Source: Uloborus plumipes
Taxonomy: Eukaryota > Arthropoda > Arachnida > Araneae > Uloboridae
DNA length: 64,000 nucleotides
Assembly: GCA_038373865.1 (NCBI GenBank)
Contig: JAXGGA010004513.1
Coordinates: forward strand, 1 to 64,000
Reading direction: 5' to 3'
Shown here: positions 44,453 to 55,160 of the stretch, piece after piece
Numbering within the stretch: the first letter of the stretch is position 1
Layout of the letters: every line of letters starts with the position of its first letter
Notes under the pieces: generated by a model
What the model saw: the letters and a program-made list of their open reading frames with translations, nothing else
Told to the model about the DNA's origin: nothing
Database searches by the model: none
Translations under genes and position numbers: made by a program

Positions 44453-44999
44453 ATTAAGATTAAAACTGGTTTTGAAGGTTCTGTGATTTTACTGCTCAAG
44501 GGAAGACAACGATCTTTTTTTTTTCAATCCTTAGTATCATGTCAGAGCTGCACTCGGCATCATGCCAGAAAAGGTATTATAATGGCAATTTTGTGCTTTA
44601 ACCCAGTTATGCTTAGTAGCCTAAAAACGGGAGGCTTGTTAGTTACTGCATACAAAAACCTGTAATGGGTATTATCATTTTACTAAAGCTATTTTTCACA
44701 AGTTAAATAGTCCTTCTTCTTGAGAAAATCAGTTAGAGCCACTATTTGGACATCAGAGTTTATTTATTGACAGCTATTTTCAGACAAATCAGTCAAGCAA
44801 CGATTCAGCATGGGTAGCCATAGAAAGTAAGTTTCTTTTTGCGAACTAATTTTTCATAAAATTAAACTATTTTAAAATGATTTGCTTAAAATTGATCACA
44901 CGTGCCTTCTGTAATGTTACTTTGCAAAAGTAAAGTCAAGTAAGGTCGTATTTTGCTCACATATCTGCAAAATATCCCATAAACTGGACGTTAAATAAC
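44453..44999. other. Unannotated stretch, about 0.55 kb
   Basis: AT-rich single-copy-looking DNA with no feature recognised. Confidence 0.5.
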
Positions 45000-46217
45000 T
45001 TAAGAGCAAGAATCTGAGAAACTGTCACGCCTAGCATTATGAGGTGATTCAATGACCTCTCAGATTTTTTCCAAAAAATTACCAAATGTTCATTATCTTA
45101 TTGAAAGACCAAATCCAGAATGCTTTGTTCTAAAGTTGAGTTGTTTAGTTTTTATGGATCCCCAAAGTTGAAGGTGCGGCATCAAAAATGAAGCGGATTT
45201 TCAAGACATGGAAGTTGCTGTGAGCCAAAACTCTTACCAGGAACTGTTGAACTCCAATTTTCTTTTTGTATATGGAATATAGAGGGTTGAAACTTTACAA
45301 AATGAATGTTAAATTTGTAGTAAGTTGTTGCCGTAAGGTCAGTGAAGGCTCTCAAAACAAGGCATTTTTGACGTTTTTTTAGCGTTTTTGAGGTCCAAAA
45401 ACAGCTTGTACATTTCAGTTGCCACGGCAAAAGTAGTGTCGTTTGAAAGATCAGTGTAAGCACTTTAAAATAATGTATAAATAACCGACGAAAGTTCAAC
45501 GTGCTTTTAGTTGCGTAAGGCCGAAATATGGAAAATGTCTACATTTTTTGTCAAAAAATTTTTCACATTTCGCCTCAAAGGACTCAACTGTTCTGTTAAG
45601 ACAAAGAATAGAGTATGACATTGTCAAAAAAAATGTTTCAATATGTTGTTGTCAGAGAAAGTTATGATCGTTTGAATATCGGTAAAATATGACATTTTTC
45701 ATATTTCGGCCTTACGCAACTCAAAGCACGTTGAACTTTCCTCGGTTATTTCTACATTATTTTAAAGTGCTTACACTGGTCTTTCAAACGACACTACTTT
45801 TGCCGTGGCAACTGAAATGTACAAGCTGTTTTTAGACCTCAAAAACGCTAAAAAACGTCAAAAATTCTTTGTTTTGAGGGCCTTCACTGACCTTACGGCA
45901 ACAACTTACCACAAATTTAACATTCATTTTGTAAAGTTTCAACCTTCTATATTCCATATACAAAAAGAAAATTGGAGTTAAACAGTTCCTGGTAAGAGTT
46001 TTGGCTCACGGCAACTTCCATGTCTTGAAAATCCGCTTAATTTTTGATGCCGCACCTTCATCTTTAGGGATCCATAAAAACTAAACAACTCAACTTCAGA
46101 GCAAAACATTCTGGATTTGGTCTTTCAATAAGATAATAAACATTTGGTAATTTTTGGGAGAAAATCTGAGAGGTCATGAATCACAGGCGTGACACTCTCT
46201 CAGATTCTTGCTCTTAA
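45000..46217. repeat. Large inverted repeat, 1218 bp, arms of about 540 bp
   Basis: The left arm (45000 to about 45548) starts TTAAGAGCAAGAATCTGAGA. The right arm (about 45678-46217) ends with its inverse. Blocks such as GGTGCGGCATCAAAAATGAA, CTCTTACCAGGAACTGTT and TTGCCGTAAGGTCAGTGAAG occur in both arms. Over roughly 200 nt compared by eye the arms are about 95% identical. The spacer is about 130 bp. The flanks TAAATAAC and TAAATATG could be a decayed 8-bp duplication, so a foldback transposon is likely. The longest frame (105 codons, minus 45182-45499) is not recognised. Confidence 0.9.
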
Positions 46218-46642
46218 TAAATATGGCAACGGCGATCTATTTTACGTCTAAAATGTATGTAAACTATTCCAAGTAAGAGTTTTAAGCAGATAAAATTTGA
46301 AAAAAATTGTTAAAAAAAACTTGGGCATAAATGGGTTAATCCTTTTCCTTGAAAGGACTATCTGTAAAATTCTGTGGCATTTTCTATACACGCTGCTGGG
46401 CCATGGTGGCCTGATCAGTAATGCGTCAGACTCGTAACAGCAAGGTGCCGGGTTCGATCTATGATTATCGAAAATTCACCTTATTCATTTACGTTGGCTG
46501 GAGCACGTTACAAATGCTCGTAGTCACAAAGACCTCCAAGTTCCCATTCCAAAACAATACTCCTGGGGGTGCTGGACCAGGGGTTGATCGGCTCCTAGGT
46601 CTGGATCAAAAGAATAGATCGCTCGTTAGGTCCCATCCAACC

Positions 46643-46956
46643 AGTTAAACTAAGGCCCCTATATATACGAGCCGGCGCATCAAGATTAAGTTTCACCACT
46701 TTGGATCCAGCGCGTGTTATTGTGTTTGAGTGGTTGTCTTTTCTGGCCAGTAATCGCGTTTTGGTAATTTTTCACTGTGAGCAAATATTAGCGGCACGTG
46801 GATTTGGCAAAGCTTAGCAATGTGCCAAAACTTTTTCCTGGTAACCCTACTCCGCAACAATGAAAATTTGAAAGTAAAAGTTAAGGAATTGGATCCAAAG
46901 TGGTGAAACTTAATCTTGATGCGTCGGCCTGTCTATATAGCGGCTCTAAGTTAAAC
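46643..46956. mobile_element. CTATATA-type hAT MITE, copy 3, inside the SINE
   Basis: The body is 46651-46948 (298 bp). It begins TAAGGCCCCTATATATACGA and ends GTCTATATAGCGGCTCTA. The perfect octamer AGTTAAAC lies at 46643-46650 and 46949-46956. It is in the opposite orientation to copies 1 and 2 judged by the GGCC/GAGCC ends. Confidence 0.88.
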
Positions 46957-46959
46957 CAT

Positions 46960-47464
46960 GTGTAGTGTTTCTATGTTAAAAAACAGGCAATCGTCTATTG
47001 CAAAACATTGTTTTGACACAGGGGATTATTTTGTTTTTTCAGAAGCCAAAATCATTTGCAGACCTACTACTGTAAGTAAATTAGATTTTCTAGAAGCCTT
47101 TTATGTATGACTTCTTACTGATCAGGCCACTATGGCCCAACAGCGTGTATAGAAGAATATAATAATCTCTGTAACGAATCTTTTGCTGTTCCGCAATCTC
47201 TCAAATCTTGATCGATTTTCTGAAAATTTACATATTCTGATTCGTCAAACATAACCTAAGCACATGATTAGATCTTATTGGTCCATCTTCTTCCGATTTT
47301 CGTATTTAAACTCTCTTATGACCTTTTTTCATTCCATTTGTTTGCTGGGCACTGAAGAAGAAAGCTGTTGCCTCCGAAATATGTTTGCCCCTGTTTAAAA
47401 CGTTTAACCTTTTAATCTTATTAGTGCTTTTAAACGTTGTATCTCATTTTGCCTAAGTGTAGTG
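46960..47464. mobile_element. 489-bp insertion with 8-bp duplication inside the SINE
   Basis: GTGTAGTG at 46960-46967 and 47457-47464 flanks an insert (46968-47456) that begins TTTCTATGTTAAAAAAC and ends CATTTTGCCTAA. Positions 47117-47158 of the insert are an inverted copy of the SINE head region at 46381-46422 (CACGCTGYTGGGCCATRGTG). The 3' part includes GCACTGAAGAAGAAAGCTGT and CTCCGAAATATGTTTG, which is reminiscent of retroelement tails. The ends show no obvious inverted repeat, so the class is unresolved. Confidence 0.6.
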
Positions 47465-47776
47465 GTATGTACGGGGGTTCCTGGACTGTGTGCGTGCTCT
47501 GTGTTTCCTGTACTGCAGGTAAAATCAGTTCAGTTTCTGTGACGGTGCGGACGAAGCAGTGAAGCCCTTGTCATAGGGGTGAATTCATCGGCCATGTCTT
47601 CCCCTTAAAACATTGTAGACTTTTTACGTGAATTCTCTTAACTTTCTTATTTTATCAATTGACCGTTTGCGAATATCAAATATTATTATACATAGTAATT
47701 AGTAACCCTAGTGCCATCTTTTAGTTTTTCGTGAGATTCTTATCAGCTCTCACACCTCATAGCCTGTTGAACGGTC

Positions 47777-47970
47777 TTAAAACACCCCTTAGAAATGTCA
47801 ATGGCAACATATGCGCCATGATCCCCCCCCCCCTCTTCCCCTGGTTGATAATTTTTACTTACTGCACTAAATAAAATCCGCATAATTATAGAAATATTGC
47901 TAAAAAATTTGTTTTTTTTAATTTTTAGTTTTAAAATTTCACTTTATAATGCCAAAGAAACTGCTCCTTG
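47777..47970 (+). repeat. Dispersed repeat (ACACCCCTTAGAAATG family), copy 1
   Basis: Matches 52997-53180 in the same orientation: AACACCCCTTAGAAATGTCA, ATGCGCCATGA, CTTACTGCACT and AATAAAATCC. An 11-C run lies at 47823-47833. Class unknown, non-coding. Confidence 0.72.
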
Positions 47971-48254
47971 ATGATGAAATGTACGTTTATTATCGGTCCC
48001 CAATGTGCTAGCATGATAAAAATTAGGCTAAAACTACGGTTATAGGACTCCAATATAATGAAATTTCTAACGGAGAGCTTCTCAAGCATCTAAGTTAGCA
48101 TGTATTCCGGAGCCCCTTTGGTTGGTTCGTAATGCTGAACGTTCTTCCGACCTCAATTTATGTGTTCATACCTAAGCAATGGTCCCCACAAAACCAGAAG
48201 CTGGATCCATCCTTGATTTATCCTTCTGCCTTTATTTTACATTGCAATTTCTTA
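47971..48254. other. Unannotated stretch, 284 bp
   Basis: Left flank of the hAT element 48255-49711. No feature recognised. Confidence 0.5.
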
Positions 48255-49711
48255 GTCCCATCCAGAGGCGTAGCTAGGGGTTGGCAGGAGTGGCTCTTGC
48301 CACGGGCGCAGCAACCAGGGGGGCGCAATTTTGACCTTTTTTTTTTTTTTTTAATAGTGGAAAAATGTTAAAGAAAAAAACTCGTAAGAACAAGAGCTAG
48401 AGGACAAAATGAAACAATTGTCGAAAAAAGAAAAAAAAAAAAAAGAATAACAATTTTACCTGTGGCAGGGAATGCCATTCCGATTCACTTTTCTTCGTCT
48501 TACCTCAACTCTTTTAGCGATAAACCTTATACAAACTTGGACAGACTGGCCTGCACAGCGCAAGTTCCCCTCACTGCGCCACAAATCACGTAGAACTTGG
48601 AGTTATGTTTTGGCGGATTTCAGTCGGATACACCGCTCAGATCTATTTAACAGGATAGAAAGCTCGCAGCAACCAGGGGGGCGGCATTTTGACCGATTTT
48701 ATAATGATAAAATAGCACTTATAAAAATGGATTAAATTTTTCTGTTATTGCTGATAAAATTTAAGACAACAACAAATGTTAAGCATTTTTTCATTCGTCA
48801 ATGAATTATTTTTAACTTATATATATAATTTTTTTTTTAATGGAAAAAAAAGGTAATAGCTCATTTACAGTTTAAAAATGATAGTTAAACTTCCAAAGTA
48901 GAAAGATCTTTACTAAAGTTTGAATTGTGAAGTTTTGCGTATCTGCTTATTTTCGCTGTTTGTAGAGAGAAAAAAGCACAGCTTTCTAAAGGAAATGTAT
49001 GAAATAGGAGTGAAGTTTTATCTACGTTAATTATTTATTCACATAATAATAAGTAATGTAAAGCATGAAAAGTCTTATTTGTAAAAATAACCGCACTCTA
49101 AGAGTATCAAATATGTAGAACTTTTATTTTTCCAGTATATTATGGGTCTTATTTATTGAGCCAATTTCAGATTAATTATATTTGATTTGCTTTCCTAATT
49201 ATACTAGAATTGTTCAAAAGTTGTGATTTTTATTTTAAATGTGAAAATTATGTTTATTGTATATATTTTTCTATCGTTTTGAAATAAATTGCATTTTGAA
49301 TTAAAGCTGTATGAAGAAAAAAAAAGTTTAGCGACGAAGTGCAGGTGTTATTGGTTTTATTGATTTTATGTGAAATGATTGGGAGAGGGAGAGGCTCCCT
49401 GAATTAAATTTGTTGGAAAAGGGAAAATTCCAATTTTGTACCAGACATTAAAATACGAGTAAGCGCACATACCATACAATCTAATGAGAATTAAGATTGG
49501 GCATCATTAAAAACATTTTTTAAAGAAAAAATAAATCAAATTTGTAATGTTGTCTCAATTTTTTTTCAATCGATCAATCAAAATTTACTGGATAAGGAAC
49601 TGTTTTGGGAGGTCACTGCTGTGACCTCCCATCAACGTGAACCTGAGGGGGGCGCGATTTCCGAAGTACGCCACGGGCGCTGGCCCCCCTAGCTACGCCT
49701 CTGGTCCCATC
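48255..49711. mobile_element. hAT-type element (CAGAGGCGTAGCTAGG family), 1441 bp, with perfect 8-bp duplication
   Basis: The body is 48263-49703. It begins CAGAGGCGTAGCTAGGGG; the right end is the inverse of CAGAGGCGTAGCTAGGGG over 18 nt. The octamer GTCCCATC flanks both sides (48255-48262, 49704-49711). The segment CAGCAACCAGGGGGGCG occurs twice (about 48308 and 48665), an internal duplication or trace of a nested copy. No transposase frame survives. A diverged relative may lie at 57551-57930. It sits about 150 bp upstream of the THAP exon. Confidence 0.9.
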
Positions 49712-49853
49712 CACAGAGTTAGGATACATAGAGAGAGTGTGTGGTAACCTTTCTGCCGCCAGAACCTACCTGGCTTTAACCACGTGATCTACAACCACCG
49801 CAGCGGATCATAGCATGCACTTCTATGGAGATGAACTGTTGTTTTGAGATAAA
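49712..49853 (+). promoter_or_regulatory. Possible promoter / 5' leader of the THAP gene
   Basis: GC-richer than the local average. It contains CACGTGATCTACAAC at 49781-49795, an E-box-like core (CACGTG), 58 bp upstream of the ATG. The same 15-mer appears inverted at 51508-51522. No TATA box is evident. The assignment rests on position next to the THAP exon. Confidence 0.35.
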
Positions 49854-49924
49854 ATGGTTTCTAAATGTTGTGCATTTGGATGCAAAGAAAAATCGGTCAA
49901 GGGAGGACCAATAACATTCCATAG
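49854..49924 (+). CDS. Candidate first coding exon of a THAP-domain protein (partial)
   Basis: THAP domains are C2-CH zinc fingers that bind DNA, found in nuclear regulators and in P-element-type transposases. The exon reads MVSKCCAFGC, then lysine- and glycine-rich residues, then PITFHR. It has the Cys pair with 3-4 residue spacing (C5 or C6, and C10) and the F-H-R that precedes the usual F-P in THAP domains. It begins with ATG in AAAATGG context and ends CATAG directly followed by the consensus donor GTAAGT at 49925. The intron would be phase 2, splitting the Arg codon. The remaining C-x2-H half of the domain must lie in a later exon, which I could not find before 53 kb. It could be a host gene or a domesticated or relic transposon exon. 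Confidence 0.68.
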
Positions 49925-51299
49925 GTAAGTTTAGTCTGTAATAATATCTCAGTTATTTTCAAAACTCTTGCTTTAATTGTTAAAAATAGAGTTGGAAAGA
50001 TTTTTATCACTTTTTTGGCGAGTAACATTTTATGAACAAAATTAACAATTTTAGTTGAGTGTTTTGCTGGCTATCTTTGATCACACAGAATGAAAAGAAA
50101 TCTATATCTTCACCGATAGAGTAAATCTGTGACTTTAATAAGTTCTATTTCAACAAGTTAATGTTTTTGCATAGTTTGTGGGGAATGTAAAGCCTTGATT
50201 TAAATGCCATTAAATTACCATTTAAACATTTTATTCAATTAGAAGTATTTTCCCTTTCTTTCTGGAAAAAGTTACAGCAAAAGTGAAATTCTCTATTTTT
50301 CGTAATTCGACCTTTTTGCACTATTCATCTGTCGGTACGACCTTATACCTCACAAGCAGAATGAAAGGGCATGTCTCAAAAATTGCATTTTTAAAAAATC
50401 ACCTCCCCTACTTATGACGTTTTTTTATTCATTCTCTACTGAACTATGTGTAACTAATTATCAATTGTTTGTACATACGTAAAGCAACGGCTTTTTTAAA
50501 GATTATTTCTCGCAATTTCGGGCGGGGGGAGGGGGAGTCTCAGATAGTTTTCCAACAGCTTAGCAGGATATTTTGTTCCTGTAAAGAAGTTTCAGTGATG
50601 ATTAAAGTTATTTAATTTTGGCTTTTTTAGTTACTTATTGATTGATGGTTGAAAAAGTTATGATTTTTTTTAAACAAATTGTACTAAAAGTTAGAGAATT
50701 CTAGTTTCTAAGAGAGGGCTTGAGCCCCCCCCCCCCGCCTCCCCCCCCCCCATATAGGGGCCAGTGCCTACCACCTGATGAAAGTTTAGCCAATTTTAGT
50801 ATTTATTACAGATCGAGAGAGGATTTCAAAACTATTTTGAGAAGTGTCCCTTTCTCGTGGGATATCGTTATGAATATTACATACAAATTAATATTCTAAA
50901 TATAGATTTTAAGAACTAATATTTGAGCAAATTTTTTCTTTTCGAAGTACATGTTCATTAAGGATTTTAATGAAAGTGGTATATTTTGCGAAGATTAAAA
51001 GGTAAATAGATGCTTGTGTTAAAATAAAAACACCCTTTGACAAATGCTGGTATAAGATCCGTCAGAATTTTTATCTCTGTGTGTGTGGGGGGGGGGGGGT
51101 AGAGAGTTCCGGCATGTTGCCTGTTTTCAAATAGTAATGCATATCACCCTGGATTTTTGATAAATGTTGCTCTTTTTAAATATCGCTCAAAACCTTCAAA
51201 GTTTAAGTCTTGAAATCGCTTTTTTGAAACTATACTTGGTGCATCCCCCCCTTCCTCCCCCCCCCCGAAAAAAAAAAACTTTTGAAACCTAATTTGAAA
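49925..51299. other. Unannotated stretch, about 1.4 kb, possible THAP-gene intron
   Basis: AT-rich, with C runs at 50725-50736 and 50740-50751 and a 13-G run at 51087-51099. An acceptor-like TTTATTACAG precedes 50812, but the sequence after it does not continue a THAP domain. Confidence 0.4.
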
Positions 51300-51650
51300 C
51301 AAGTAGAAAATTCTATTTTTCTATTTTGTGCCATGGATTGTTTGTCGGAGATGAAACTTGCAAGCAGCAAATAAACAAATGTCTCGCGAAGCTATCGGAA
51401 GGATCGAGCGATCGGAAAGCGCAAGGAAGCATTTGTCTACCAGCAGCTTGCAAATGATCGCCAAAAATTTTAACGCGCCAGATCGTCAGAGAGAAAGAGA
51501 GGATTTCGTTGTAGATCACGTGACATATCTTAGCGCTACTGACATCCACTGTTTCATAGGGAGATGCGCGGTCTATTCATTTTTAGTCTGTGGTCCCATC
51601 TCAATATCTTCTAGCACTAAAAAACAAAACCACCACGCAATACGCCACCA
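51300..51650. other. CpG-richer block open on both strands
   Basis: Plus frame 51358-51732 (124 codons) and minus frame 51313-51549 (78 codons) overlap here. The first 60 residues of the plus frame are charged (KQMSREAIGRIERSES), but no domain is recognised. The inverted CACGTGATCTACAAC motif at 51508-51522, shared with the THAP upstream region, suggests that this may be a regulatory or first-exon region of a minus-strand gene. Confidence 0.3.
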
Positions 51651-51656
51651 ACTTGT

Positions 51657-51822
51657 TAATTCCATCCACAGACTGCAATTTCGTGCTATTTTAGCACTCG
51701 CTTCCAGTTTTTTTGGCTATCTGCTTCTATAAGAGGATTACTGCCTCCAGATCGTTTACTTCCTATTCCATTCTGACGAGTGCTAAAAGCACGAAACTGC
51801 AGTCCATGGATGGAATAAACGA
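51657..51822. repeat. Inverted repeat with arms of about 43 bp
   Basis: The left arm ATTCCATCCACAGACTGCA and TTTCGTGCTATTTTAGCACT is mirrored by the right arm AGTGCTAAAAGCACGAAACT and GCAGTCCATGGATGGAAT. A spacer of about 75 bp lies between. It is probably a transposon fragment; class unknown. Confidence 0.72.
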
Positions 51823-52204
51823 GTTTGTGGGGTATTTCATGTTTTTGCAACAGCCCTGGCTTATGGGGCGGGACGGTTACTTGCTATTGAATAACACCAC
51901 ATTTCTCTTCCTCAGAGGTAAACAATGCTTAGATTATTAAGAGTGAGCCTATGTTAAGGCAGAACTACACACTAAATATCGACAGTTTTGTTACGTCATC
52001 ATTGTGGACTCATCAGTCTGGAGAAGTCAATAACAGCGCTGGATGAAGATACTCTCTCATTGAAGCTGAGATTACCAACATACTGGTAGCTGAAATGAAT
52101 TTAGCAAAGCAGCGAGAGTCCGCAAGCAATGTTGCGGTTCAATTCGTAAAGGATGATAATGTTAGATGCGCCAGTGATCGTGTTTCTGAGCCGGTATTCG
52201 GTGC
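51823..52204. other. Unannotated stretch, about 0.38 kb
   Basis: Balanced composition but no frame or motif that I recognise. Confidence 0.45.
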
Positions 52205-52555
52205 TAAGGGCTATTCACATTACGACCGTTCCGTCCGAACGAAGATGTTTTTCGAACGTAACGGACGGAGGTGAAAAATTTCGAGCATTCGCACTAGCTC
52301 CGTCCGAAATTCACGTGACCTACACTCACAAGGGCAAAGAGTGCGTACCTGGCGAGAAACAATGAAATTGCTACCAAAAAATTGGACGGCCATCGGAGCA
52401 GACGAGATCCAGCAGTCTAGAACGGTGACTGCAACCGATGATTCGGCGTGCTGTCATATCAAAGGATTCCGAAAGCAAGTTTCGCAGCGAAAAATTCGCT
52501 TGTGACGGCCCGAACGCTTAATTCACGCTACCGGTTGTAATGTGAATAGCGCTTA
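52205..52555. mobile_element. MITE with GCTATTCACATTACNACC terminal inverted repeats, 351 bp
   Basis: The left end TAAGGGCTATTCACATTACG and the inverse of the right end TAAGCGCTATTCACATTACA match over about 20 nt, and both continue with ACCG. The element is GC-richer than the flanks (CCGTCCGAACG twice near the left end). I could not settle the target duplication, so the superfamily is open. Short frames inside are not transposase. Confidence 0.78.
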
Positions 52556-52996
52556 ATCCGTATAGTTGTCTTTCTTACTATCCACTCTACTTTTGCGCAA
52601 CCTTTTCGTCACGATCACTCAAAAAATTCACGAGTAGTTCCCCTGTTAAATTTTTGGTGTATTTATCTTCACATATCTAAGCTTCAGAGACCTATCGAAG
52701 AAGCACTGATTTGTGTTAAGCAAAAAGCAAGTTATGGCTGCTTCTCTGAAAATCACCTATCTGCTGTCCGACAATTTTTTTCATGGAATATTCAATACTG
52801 GCAAGCATCCAGTTAGGGCTGATAGGAATGAGTACATAGGAGAAAAGGGAAAGAGCGAGGAGGGTTTTTTCATGCGCGTGTTTTGTACAATTCGATGTGA
52901 CTCTGCTCGTGGGGTGCTCCCTCCTAGAGCGATGAGCAACTCCCAAATACTAGAGCTCCAAGAACAAGAACTCTGCAAAGAACTTCTAAATTTCTC
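52556..52996. other. Unannotated stretch, 441 bp
   Basis: A 99-codon plus frame (52713-53012) and overlapping minus frames have no recognised content; the plus frame runs into the 52997 repeat. Confidence 0.4.
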
Positions 52997-53180
52997 TTAT
53001 AACACCCCTTAGAAATGTCAAGGCAAAGTATGCGCCATGACAACCCTCAACTCCCTTGATTGATAATTTTCACTTACTGCACTCAATAAAATCCAGGTAA
53101 TTAAAGAAATGTTGCTAAAAACCTTGTTTTTTTTTTAGTTTTTAAATTTAATTTTATAATGGCTAAAACACTGCACCTTT
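52997..53180 (+). repeat. Dispersed repeat (ACACCCCTTAGAAATG family), copy 2
   Basis: Matches 47777-47970: AACACCCCTTAGAAATGTCA, TATGCGCCATGAC, TTGATAATTTTCACTTACTG and CAATAAAATCC. It is slightly shorter, mainly in the C-rich segment. Confidence 0.72.
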
Positions 53181-54404
53181 TAGAAAATAAAAAAATCCAG
53201 CAAACCAAAGTCAAAATACGTAGTATCCTCCAATGGAAAATAATGAAAAAAAGTACTTTTTAATTTGAATTTCAAGAAATGTTTTCCACGTAATACTTTT
53301 ACCGCAAAAAGTCGTTCAGAAAATGCAACCAATTTAATGGTCATGGAAAGTGCTACAATAAACAATTCGAAACATCAGATATTCGCTACATGCTTTCAAG
53401 AAAAATGCATTGTGAATCTTCCGTCTACGTTTCTCAACCTATTTATGGAATATAGGTCAATAGAACAAAATATCAGACAAACATCTTGCCTCGAATTTGG
53501 TAATTAAATAATTATTTGCCACTTCTTAGCTATATTTGTACAAAGGTACTGTTTGCTCTGTTTAAAAATCATCCCAAGTTTTGTTTCCAATTTAAAATGT
53601 GTAAAAATGTAGATATATCTTTTCTGAAAAAGCGAAACAGAAACCTAAATACAATTCGTTTGGCAAATTTCCCCCCGCGAGCTTTTAGTGACGTCATTCT
53701 GACGTAATCGGCCGGGAGAAGATGCGCCGGACGAGCAGCGCGATCGTCCCCCACCCCACGTCTGGCAGGGATCCAAATACCCTTTTATGCGAAATTTAGA
53801 GTCTCTGGGTATTATACCAGAATGCAAAATCTATAGTCATCTCTAGGTAGAGTAATCAGTGTTTATTTTGGCATCATATTCACATGGCAATAAATAGTTC
53901 CTGTTCAGCTCATATTGTGTAGAAATTCTATGGTCAAGACTTAATTTTTTGCATAAATGATATTAAGCGTATGCACAAACCTTTACTTTATTCCAGTGTT
54001 AAAATTTCGCCAAAAGTAATCTTTAGGAATTAAGGGATCTGATCATCCTGGAAGTGTTTGATGCATTATTAGTAGTGAACGATTGTTTAAAAAATTCTAA
54101 AATTATCGCTATCACATTTAATTAGTTAGCTAACATTTTAAAGTGTGCAGTATGTTTCTGCATATTTATGCTCACTGCATTATACCTGCGTGCTTGTGTA
54201 TTTGTGTACAAGTTTAACCGTTGAATATTAGTGAAAATTAATAACTTGCAAAATAAAATACTAAGTGCAAAGAAAACAAAATGTAATCAGGCACGAAAAG
54301 AAAAATTTTGCATTGTAAAGAAATCGTTCAGAACGTTTTACTCGTGAGAAAAATTGTATATCTTAGTGATTTGCAATGAAATTTGAAGTTTTTTTTTCTC
54401 TTAT
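53181..54404. other. Unannotated stretch, about 1.2 kb
   Basis: AT-rich except for a CpG-rich patch at about 53660-53770 (GCCGGACGAGCAGCGCGATC). Short frames on both strands; none recognised. Confidence 0.45.
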
Positions 54405-55160
54405 ACAGGGTGGTTATAAATTAACGTGAGGTGTTTGGAGCCCTCTAGAACGAGAAGTACTGGGGGAAACATTACCAAATTTCATGGGCACACATATTAG
54501 ACCGTGGGATTTCGATTTCTGAAAAAAAAAGTTTAAAAATGGCCACTAGGGGAAATTTTGGTGCTGCAAAAGTGTATTACTCTGATTGTAGAAGAATTAA
54601 ATGCTACTGACAAAATATGCATCGATTTTATTTGCAAAAATGGCTTTTTTTTTATCTCAAATGTAGTTCAACATGATCACCATTGTGAAGTTGCAAGAAC
54701 TTGATACGATGTACAACATTTTCCACGGCAACTCGTAATGTATCAGAATCGTTTTCTCCAACTTTTAAAGTGACAATGTCATTTAAACTTTTTCAGAAAC
54801 ATGTCTTTGATACACAACTGTTTTCAGCTATCCCCATAACCAAAAACCACACCTTGGGGGCCATACCGAAAATTCTACGGCGATCATATTGAACCTCATT
54901 TGCAACTAACAATCATTTTTTCTTTGCCAAATTGCTTTCTACAGCTTTTTTTTCAAATTTTTAATTTGTGATATTCAGAGTAATACACTGTTACAACGCC
55001 AAATTTTCCCCTGGGGGCGATTTTTAAACTAATTTTTTTATTTCAGAAATCAAAATCCCATGGTCTAATATGCGCGCCCATGAAATTTGACTGTATTTCG
55101 CCCGGTACTTCGCACGTTAGAGTGAGCCAAACACCTCACGTTAATTTATAACCACCCTGT
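54405..55160 (-). mobile_element. DNA transposon remnant with long terminal inverted repeats
   Basis: The ends are ACAGGGTGGTTATAAATTAA and its inverse. The inverted similarity extends inwards for roughly 150-180 nt with mismatches, through CGTGAGGTGTTTGG and the CATGGGCNCNCATATTAGAC block. The interior (minus, about 54650-54790) encodes the tail of a transposase-like protein ending in KFLQLHNGDHVELHLR and a stop. That tail resembles the GGHFEHL-type C-termini of IS630/Tc1-related transposases. The catalytic core is missing. Target duplication not resolved. Confidence 0.7.

Larger units (their letters stand above)
46381..47520 (+). mobile_element. SINE of the first family, split by two later insertions
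   Basis: The SINE is in three pieces: about 46392-46650 (head with GTCAGACTCGTAACAGC and B-box GGTTCGATCT, then body), 46957-46967, and 47465 to about 47520 (GTATGTACGGGGGTTCCTGG tail). The breaks are a CTATATA-type hAT MITE (46651-46948) and a 489-bp insertion (46968-47456), each bounded by its own 8-bp duplication. Removing both restores a continuous family consensus around the AACCA...GTAGTGGTATGTACGG junction. Confidence 0.78.

Noticed and set aside
45182..45499. 105-codon minus frame in the inverted repeat as a gene
   Set aside because: It has no motif and sits in transposon-like inverted arms; the mirrored arm does not keep the same frame clearly open.
46218..46340. piggyBac end GGGCATAAATGGGTTAA near 46325-46341
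   Set aside because: The matching left end with TTAA was not found, so it may be chance.
50812..50880. Second THAP exon after the TTTATTACAG acceptor
   Set aside because: The sequence after the acceptor lacks the expected F-P and the downstream C-x2-H of the domain.
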